Source: Cephalopachus bancanus (Eukaryota; Chordata; Mammalia; Primates; Tarsiidae). From it: DNA of 64,000 bases. Of this stretch, positions 56,698 to 64,000 are shown in pieces (the first letter of the stretch is position 1; the number at the start of each line of letters is the position of its first letter). Position numbers and translations under genes: made by a program. The DNA lies in contig JAPVLO010000182.1 in the NCBI GenBank assembly GCA_027257055.1, positions 2,170,001 to 2,234,000 on the forward strand, read 5' to 3'. The notes below the pieces were generated by a model. That model made no database searches, was not told where the DNA came from, and saw only the letters and a program-made list of their open reading frames with translations.

Positions 56698-57255
56698 GCC
56701 CCAGCAATTCCACTTCTAGGTATATACCCGAGTAAATTGAAAACATATGTCCACACAAAAGCTTGTACAGAAATGTTCACGGCACCATTATTCATTATAG
56801 CCAGAAGTAAAAAAATAACTGAAATGTTCATCAACTGGTGAATGGATAAACAAAGTGTGTTGCATTCACAAAATGGAATATTACTTGGCCATAAGAAAGA
56901 AAGGAAGTACTGATGCATGCTACATCATAGATGAACTTTGAAAACATTATGCTAAATGAAATAAGCTAAACAGAAAATACCCCATATTTTATAGTTCCTT
57001 TTATGTGAAACGTGTATGAGGCGAATCCATAGAGACAAAGTAGAGCTGTGGTTCTAAGGGGCTTGGGGGTAGGGTGACTGCTAATGGATACGGAATTTCC
57101 TTTGGGGATGAAGACAATGTTCTGGAGTTCAATAGCGGTAACGGTTGCATGTCATGGTGCATAGACTAAAAAATAATTTAACTGTATGCTTTAAAATTGT
57201 TAAAATGGTAGATTTTATGTTATGTGAATGTTTTCTCAATAAAACAAAAATCAAA
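56698..57255 (+). mobile_element. Old L1 3' end
   Basis: CCAGCAATTCCACTTCTAGG, GGAATATTACTTGGCCATAA, ATGCTAAATGAAATAAGCTA and TTTAAAATTGTTAAAATGGT are the conserved old-L1 3' blocks in sense. The young L1 tail abuts it directly, so the young element probably inserted into this older one. Confidence 0.85.
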
Positions 57256-57639
57256 AAACATCCAGTAATTTTAGTTATTTTCAGTAGAATTCTTGATATC
57301 TAGTCTGTGATGTTGCCGAAAATGGAACTCCAACCATGCCTGCTTCTTTCTCTTGCCTTTGGACTGATCCTTGAGCGGTTTTCTTTACTTTTTTGACCCA
57401 TATTCTTAATAGAAAGCAGTAGTTCATTTATATTTCAGAATCTACACGTGATTCTTTTCCTCATATTCTTTTACCTTCCATATCTATCCTCATCCGTTCA
57501 TGTCCAAATTTGTCTCCCAATCTACATCTGTCCCCAAACTTGGCTCGTTTATCTCTACTACCTTTTAATTTCTACTACTTTAAAATCTTTTAACTGTCCA
57601 TTCTCTATATTTCTGCCAAAAACATCTAACTAATCTTCT

Positions 57640-57905
57640 GACCATATCACGATTTCTCTTCAAACTCTTTGATTACTAATTATCACCTATAAGAAAAATT
57701 CCAGGGTCTCTAACATACCACAGAGTCTACTCGACTGAATCAGTGCCTACCCCTCCAGTCTCTTCTCTCCGTCAAAATCGACTTGAAATTTATCCTCTGG
57801 TCACATTGGCCTCCTCATTGTTCCCTGCACATATCTCACCTCATTTTATCTCTTGTGTTCTCTGTGCTGGAATACCCTTTGCATAGCCCATGTCTTTTGA
57901 TTTTT
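57640..57905 (-). repeat. L2 LINE fragment
   Basis: CTCTGGTCACATTGGCCTCC, TCATTGTTCCCTGCACATAT and TTCTCTGTGCTGGAATACCC follow the L2 word order. Strand is tentative. Confidence 0.55.
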
Positions 57906-58030
57906 AAAAAAAAAAAGAGGAGGAAGAGGAGGAGGAAGAGGAGCAAAAATGAGAACAAGAAGGAAGAGGAGGCGGGAAAGACAAGGCAGAGGAAGAGGAA
58001 GAAAAGTGAGAACGTAGAAGAGAAAATAAT
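57906..58030. repeat. Polypurine (GGA/GAA)n tract
   Basis: About 120 bp almost without pyrimidines on the + strand (AGAGGAGGAAGAGGAGGAGG and further variants). Translation gives a K/R/E run without other support for coding. Confidence 0.93.
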
Positions 58031-59387
<1,357 letters not shown>

Positions 59388-59944
59388 TAACAAATGTTTA
59401 ATGAATATTTGTTAACCTGTGGATGGATGGATGAATAGATTCATCCTCCCAAATCTAAAAACATCTTGTTACAGTATATTTGACAAATATAGAGTATCAT
59501 GAAATACTAATTTTTGTTGGGGGGCACAACCGGATCAAAACAAAATACTAATTTTTAAAGTGAAAGACAGTTCGTGAATTTTTTATGCCAGTGTAAAGAT
59601 ACATATATGATTAATGATGCCATGTGTTTTCCTGTGTTGAATGTATTCGTGCATATGTCTTATCTTCTGGAAGTGAGAGGCTCCGCCTTATTCCTACTTC
59701 TTTGTGTCCATCTGTTTCTATCAGTGACAGAAATTTGTTCATGGTCCTTGATTTTGAAGCACTTATGGTATATTCAAGGAGATAACACATGATCACATTC
59801 AATAACTCAAGAACTCAAAACCACAGTGACTGCACATCAAAAATGTATTTGTAGCATCGAAATAAGTCACAAATTAGTGGTATAGGAAATAATGGTTTTG
59901 TTAATTATGTGAAATCATAACTCCTGACATAAGCAATAGTACCT

Positions 59945-60105
59945 ACTGTGTGTCAGGCTTTCTTTGGGGGATTTTTTGGCATAATATCTCATTCAGTCTT
60001 CACACCAGTGTATATTACACAAATGAGGAAATGGAGCCTCAGCAAGTAATGTGCTGTGGTCAAGAGTACACACCAGGACGTGTGAAGCCAGGCTTAGAAC
60101 CAGTT
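59945..60105 (-). repeat. MIR SINE
   Basis: ACTGTGTGTCAGGCTTTCTT, CTCATTCAGTCTTCACACCA and GAGGAAATGGAGCCTCAGCA give the reverse MIR order. Confidence 0.7.
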
Positions 60106-60365
60106 CCTGGTGGCTAAAAACTGAGGTATTTCTAGTCTTTAGCTATCCCTCTAAAATCTTATGTGGAGCTTTGTACCACTGTCTGGATCAAAATAAAAGG
60201 AAGAATTTCTCAGGAGCCTTATCTCTAATTTCTAGACTTCCTCCCCTTATTTAAAACCACGTGCTGCTGGTCAAAAACAAAATGCCTGCTTGCTATTGAG
60301 ATGAATTACATTGTCTAACCAAACATATGTCTGAAACAATTTCATAATCTCTTTGTTTGCTATTG

Positions 60366-60465
60366 TCTTTTTTTTTTTTTTGGAGACTCAAAGTATGGAT
60401 CATCTCATAAAGGTTGTTTGAGGGGGTTTTTTGGTTATTGTTTGTTTGTTTGTTTGTTTGTTTTA
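60366..60465. repeat. Poly(T) and (GTTT)n tract
   Basis: A T14-type run near 60370 and a TTGTTTGTTTGTTTGTTTG run near 60440-60463. Confidence 0.9.
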
Positions 60466-60654
60466 TTACTTTGAATAACTCACTTTAATTCAGTCCCCAG
60501 TATAGATTATATGGCTTAATATGCAAATTTGATTAACATTTTTTAGTTAACTTATAATTTCCCTCATTCATCTCTATAATGATTTTGGAAGTATGAGCCA
60601 AAATCTAGGAATCTGAATTCAAGCATGAATTAAACATCGAATGCCTAACAGGAT

Positions 60655-60885
60655 AATAGCAATAATAATAATATTTACCGAGCACTCACTGTTCTCTGTT
60701 TTTTCTGAGCAGACCCTGTACTCTGTGCTTTTTACATACTAAGTCATTCAATTCTCACAACAAACTACTATTGTCTCTCTTGTATAGATGAGACCACTAA
60801 GCTACAGAGAGCTTTAGTAGTTTGCCCAAGATCACACAGCAAGTGGGAGACTCAGAATGTGAGACCCCAAATCTGCATCCCAAAC
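60655..60885 (-). repeat. MIR SINE
   Basis: CCGAGCACTCACTGTTCTCT, AAGTCATTCAATTCTCACAA, GTTTGCCCAAGATCACACAG and CAAGTGGGAGACTCAGAATG give a fairly complete reverse MIR. Confidence 0.85.
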
Positions 60886-61047
60886 CCCATGTATTCAACA
60901 ATTAGCAAATAAGGGATGACATGATTATACAAAACAAAACTGAAAATCGTGTTTCTCTACAACCCCTGACATGAAGTGCTACATTTTAAAGGAGTTAGCA
61001 CCACCCTTTTGGTGAGGCAGACCTGGATTATATTCATCGTATAATGG

Positions 61048-61357
61048 GTGTTTTAATCCCTGGGTGTTTTCTAAATTGTGCTGTCCTGACTATAAGAAAC
61101 ACAGTGTTTCACTGAAGGGTCTGAATGATTGTGAGAGTGAGTTTGCTCGCTTTTTTTTTACTCAAAAGTCTAGAGTCACCAAAAATAGTGTAGCCACTTC
61201 TCATCTGGGTCTTCTTATTCAAAAACTAGAGATAATAGTCATTACCTAAAATAGTCATTACCTAAAATAGTCACATCCACTCAGACCCTTCAGAGAAATA
61301 CTGTTTTTTAGAGTCAGGACAGCACAAGTTTAGAAAACACCCAGGGACTAAAACACA
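61048..61357. repeat. Imperfect inverted repeat (about 87-bp arms)
   Basis: The left arm 61048-61134 (GTGTTTTAATCCCTGGGTGT, GTGCTGTCCTGACT, CTGAAGGGTCTGA) pairs with the right arm 61269-61357 at roughly nine bases in ten, with a few mismatches and two small gaps. The loop of about 135 bp contains two and a half copies of ATAGTCATTACCTAAA (61235-61274). Confidence 0.85.
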
Positions 61358-61779
61358 CAATATATAATGAATAATACTATAGTGGCAGGCTGGGCTGTCC
61401 AGAAGCAAACACTGAGGTAGAGTTTGGAGTGTGAGGTATGTATTAGGGACACCATCTGTGAAAGAAAGTGGGAGGAAGCAGTAATGGACCGAGGAAGAAG
61501 CAGAACTGTAATGCAAACACAACAAAGCCGTGGTCAACCCAGTGGGGAGCTCAGGACCAAGAATCACCTGTCCGTTGTCCCAAGTCTGGCAGAAGTGGCC
61601 AGATCCATATACCCCTGCCTCTCTCGGTCGCTGGTCACACCTACCCAGGAAGGTTGTAAGTCAGGGGAAGCATCTCCCTGCAGCCAAGGCAGACACTGAA
61701 AGAGCTTAGAGCTGGTGAGTGCAGACTGCACCCCAGACCTGGGTGGGGGATCTGGGCTGCACACCTTCATGTCCGCTAC

Positions 61780-61782
<3 letters not shown>

Positions 61783-61831
<49 letters not shown>
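61783..61831. repeat. (CA)n microsatellite
   Basis: About 24 uninterrupted CA units just before an MLT1 LTR. Confidence 0.97.
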
Positions 61832-61833
<2 letters not shown>

Positions 61834-61851
61834 CGGTGTGTAGAGCTTTAC

Positions 61852-62230
61852 TATGTCTCAGTCCATTCAGGCTGCTCTAGCACAGTGCTAGAGACTGGAC
61901 AGCTTGTAAACAACAGAAATGTATTTTTCACAGTTCTGGAGGCCGGAAATCTAAGACCCGGGTACCAGCATGGTTCGGGTGAGCATCCTCTTCTCAGTTC
62001 AAGTTTCCAGAACTAGAGCACAAGCTCCCACTGTGCTCTCACATGACACAACGAGAATGAGAGAGCTCTCTGGCATCCCTTTTATAAGGGCATCAATCCC
62101 ATTCGTGGTGGCTCTGCCCTCAAGACCCAGTCGTCTCCCAAAGGCCCCACCTCCCACGATCATCACCTAGAGGCTAGGATGGCAACATATGAACTTTGAA
62201 GGGACCAGAAATTCGGGTCAGAGCAACTAG
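61852..62230 (-). mobile_element. MaLR LTR (MLT1-type), solo
   Basis: CTCAGTCCATTCAGGCTGCT, TTTTTCACAGTTCTGGAGGC, TCTCTGGCATCCCTTTTATA, GGGCATCAATCCCATTCGTG, CAAAGGCCCCACCTCCCACG and CATATGAACTTTGAAGGGAC follow the reverse MLT1 order. Confidence 0.85.
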
Positions 62231-62614
62231 TCAGTGATTTTCAACTATGATGTACAAGGGCCCAGTTGTTCTTTCAGACTAAAGGGCTTTCCAGAATGGG
62301 CTGAATTTTCTGTGATTCCTACTCTGGTTCGTATATTTAAAAACACTTCAGTATTGCTTCACCCTCTTGGGACCAAGGCTGAAGTTCTTAAAATGCAGTT
62401 CTCCCCAACTTGGCCCCTGGTCTCCTAGCCTCATCTCCCCCCATCTCCCTCCCCCCTGGGGTCTTTGTCTCTCGCCCAGTTTGGCTCATGCTGCAACTCT
62501 GTACCGAAGTCCCAAGTGCAACCTCAGCATCAATTCCTCAGACAGAAAGTCAGACTGGTAAGAACCCTCACTACGCACAACAGTGGCTCCTTGATTGTCC
62601 CCTTCAGTAACTTC

Positions 62615-64000
62615 TTTTTTTTTTAAGATGTGGGGTATAATTCAGTATTAGGTATGCAAGTGGTCATCATACAGGTAATGTCTGGACTTCCCTTTGGTCC
62701 CTACTTCACCTGATATAAGATCAGGTACCAGCCGGGCTCGGTGGCTCAGCCTGTAATCCCGCGCCTTTGGGAGGCTGAGGTGAGTGAATTGCCTGAGCCC
62801 GCGGGTTCGAGACCCACCTGGGCAGCGAGACCTCATTTCTACAATAAATTTTAAAAAAAATCAGCCGGGCGTGGTAGCACATGCCTGTAGTTCCGGCTAC
62901 TCGGAAGGCTGAGGCAGAAGGATCGCCGGAGCCCAGCAGGTCGAGGCTGCGGTGGCCAGGAGCGGCCATTGCACTCCAGTCTGGGCGACAGAGTGAGACT
63001 CCAACTCAAAAAAAAAAAAAAAAAAAGATCAGGTACCCTCATGGATGTTATGTGCCTCCCTACCACCAGCAGTATCCTGCTATTGCCAGTCCCTTTCTTA
63101 GAGCATTATGGTAAATGTTCAGGGTCCACTTATGAGTGAGAACATGTGGTACTCAGTTCTTTGTTTCTGTGACGGATCACTGAGTATGATAGTCTCTAAA
63201 TCCATCCAAGTTGCTGTGAAGTCCACAGGTTTGTCCTTCTTTTTTGACTGTGTAATATTCCATCGTGTATATGTACCACATTTTTTTATCTAGTCCAGTT
63301 TTGATGGGCCGCATGATCGGTTCCATGTTTTTGCTACTGTGAATAGTGCTGCAATAAACATGCATGTGCAGGTATCTTTTTTGTAGAGTGATTTAAGTTC
63401 TTCTGGGTATATTCCCAGAAAGGGGATTACTGAGTCTTATGGGAGGTCAATTTCTAGTGCTTTTAGGAATCGCCACACTGTTTTCTATAGAGGTCGAGTC
63501 AATTTGCATTCCCTCCAACAGTGTAGGAGTGCTCTCTTTTCTCCTCATCCTCACCAGTATCTGTTGGTTTTTGTTTTATTCATGATGACCATTCTAACTG
63601 GAGTTCAGTGGTATCTCAATGTGGTTTTGAATTACTGTTCTCTGATGATTAGTGAGGCTGAGCATTTTTTCATATATCTGTTTGCTGCTCATATATCTTC
63701 TTTTGAGAAGTGTCTATTCATGTATTTGGCCCCCTTTTTTTAAGGGGCTATTTGTTTCTTTTCCTTTCAGCGTGTTTGAGTTCTTCATAGATCCTGGATG
63801 TTAGGCCTTTGTCAGATTTTCAGTTGGCAAATATTTTTCCCATTTTGTGGACTGTCTCCCCACTCTCTTGTTGGTTTCTTTTGCTTGGCAGAAGCTTTTC
63901 AGTTTGATGATCTCCCACTTGTCAATCTTATTTCTTATAGCATGGGCTTTTTGGATTTTAATCTCCTGATTGGTTGCCTATTCGGATTTCCATAAGGGTG
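62615..64000 (-). mobile_element. L1 3' part, continuing past the window
   Basis: Antisense L1: T tail, then AAGATGTGGGGTATAATTCA (3'UTR), GAGAACATGTGGTACTCAGT, CTAGTCCAGTTTTGATGGGC, CACCACACTG-like text, GATTAGTGAGGCTGAGCATT and GACTGTCTCCCCACTCTCTT. At the window edge it has reached the RT-to-C-terminal part (TTCCATAAGGGTG). An Alu interrupts its 3'UTR. Confidence 0.92.
62730..63024 (+). mobile_element. Young Alu inserted in the L1, with perfect 13-bp duplication
   Basis: GCCGGGCTCGGTGGCTCAGC to GACAGAGTGAGACTCCAACT plus about 19 A. AAGATCAGGTACC occurs at 62717-62729 and 63025-63037. Because the Alu splits an otherwise continuous L1, it is younger than that L1. Confidence 0.97.

Overview
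This window is vertebrate nuclear DNA from a primate. It is AT-rich, intron-dominated and packed with dimeric Alu elements, L1 LINEs of several ages, MIR/L2 relics and MaLR LTRs. The young Alus form a private subfamily. Their right arm lacks the motif I associate with lemurs and lorises, and they do not match ape/monkey AluS/Y. A tarsier-like primate is my best guess, held with low to moderate confidence.

The only gene I can support is SPAG17 (sperm-associated antigen 17, PF6 homologue), on the + strand and covered by an internal stretch. I find 14 exons between 1234 and 59312. All have AG/GT borders, and the splice phases join into one uninterrupted reading frame of 2,084 bp, or 694 codons. 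Neither the first nor the last exon is present. The exons lie at 1234-1295, 1871-1984, 7740-7894, 15630-15811, 17647-17744, 28405-28644, 29944-30055, 31088-31246, 34755-34868, 39885-40060, 42590-42707, 45360-45538, 47589-47748 and 59098-59312. Introns range from 575 bp to 11.3 kb. SPAG17 protein belongs to the C1a projection of the axonemal central pair in motile cilia and sperm flagella.

Repeats fill the introns. The 1-8 kb part has a CA tract, MIR, two young Alus and an MLT1 LTR. The 8.6-12.7 kb part is an old L1 pierced by an Alu and younger L1 3' ends, followed by an L1 5'UTR-like GC block and another Alu. The 18-27 kb part holds an MLT1 split by an Alu, an old L1, a GC-rich minisatellite-like block and a 4.3 kb dead L1 (ORF1 end plus ORF2, minus strand). 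The 32-41 kb part has an old L1, an Alu against a splice acceptor, a twin-primed L1, a decayed mariner transposase and an LTR fragment with a poly(A) signal. The 48-57 kb part has old L1M pieces and a 3.6 kb dead L1 on the + strand. The window ends inside another minus-strand L1 carrying a cleanly dated Alu insertion.

The most unusual structure is a perfect 74-bp inverted repeat (15416-15489 / 16595-16668) that brackets one SPAG17 exon. A second perfect inverted local copy (49 bp) sits inside the L1 at 54.7 kb. Both look like inverted template-switch events. The first could also let the flanking introns pair around the exon.
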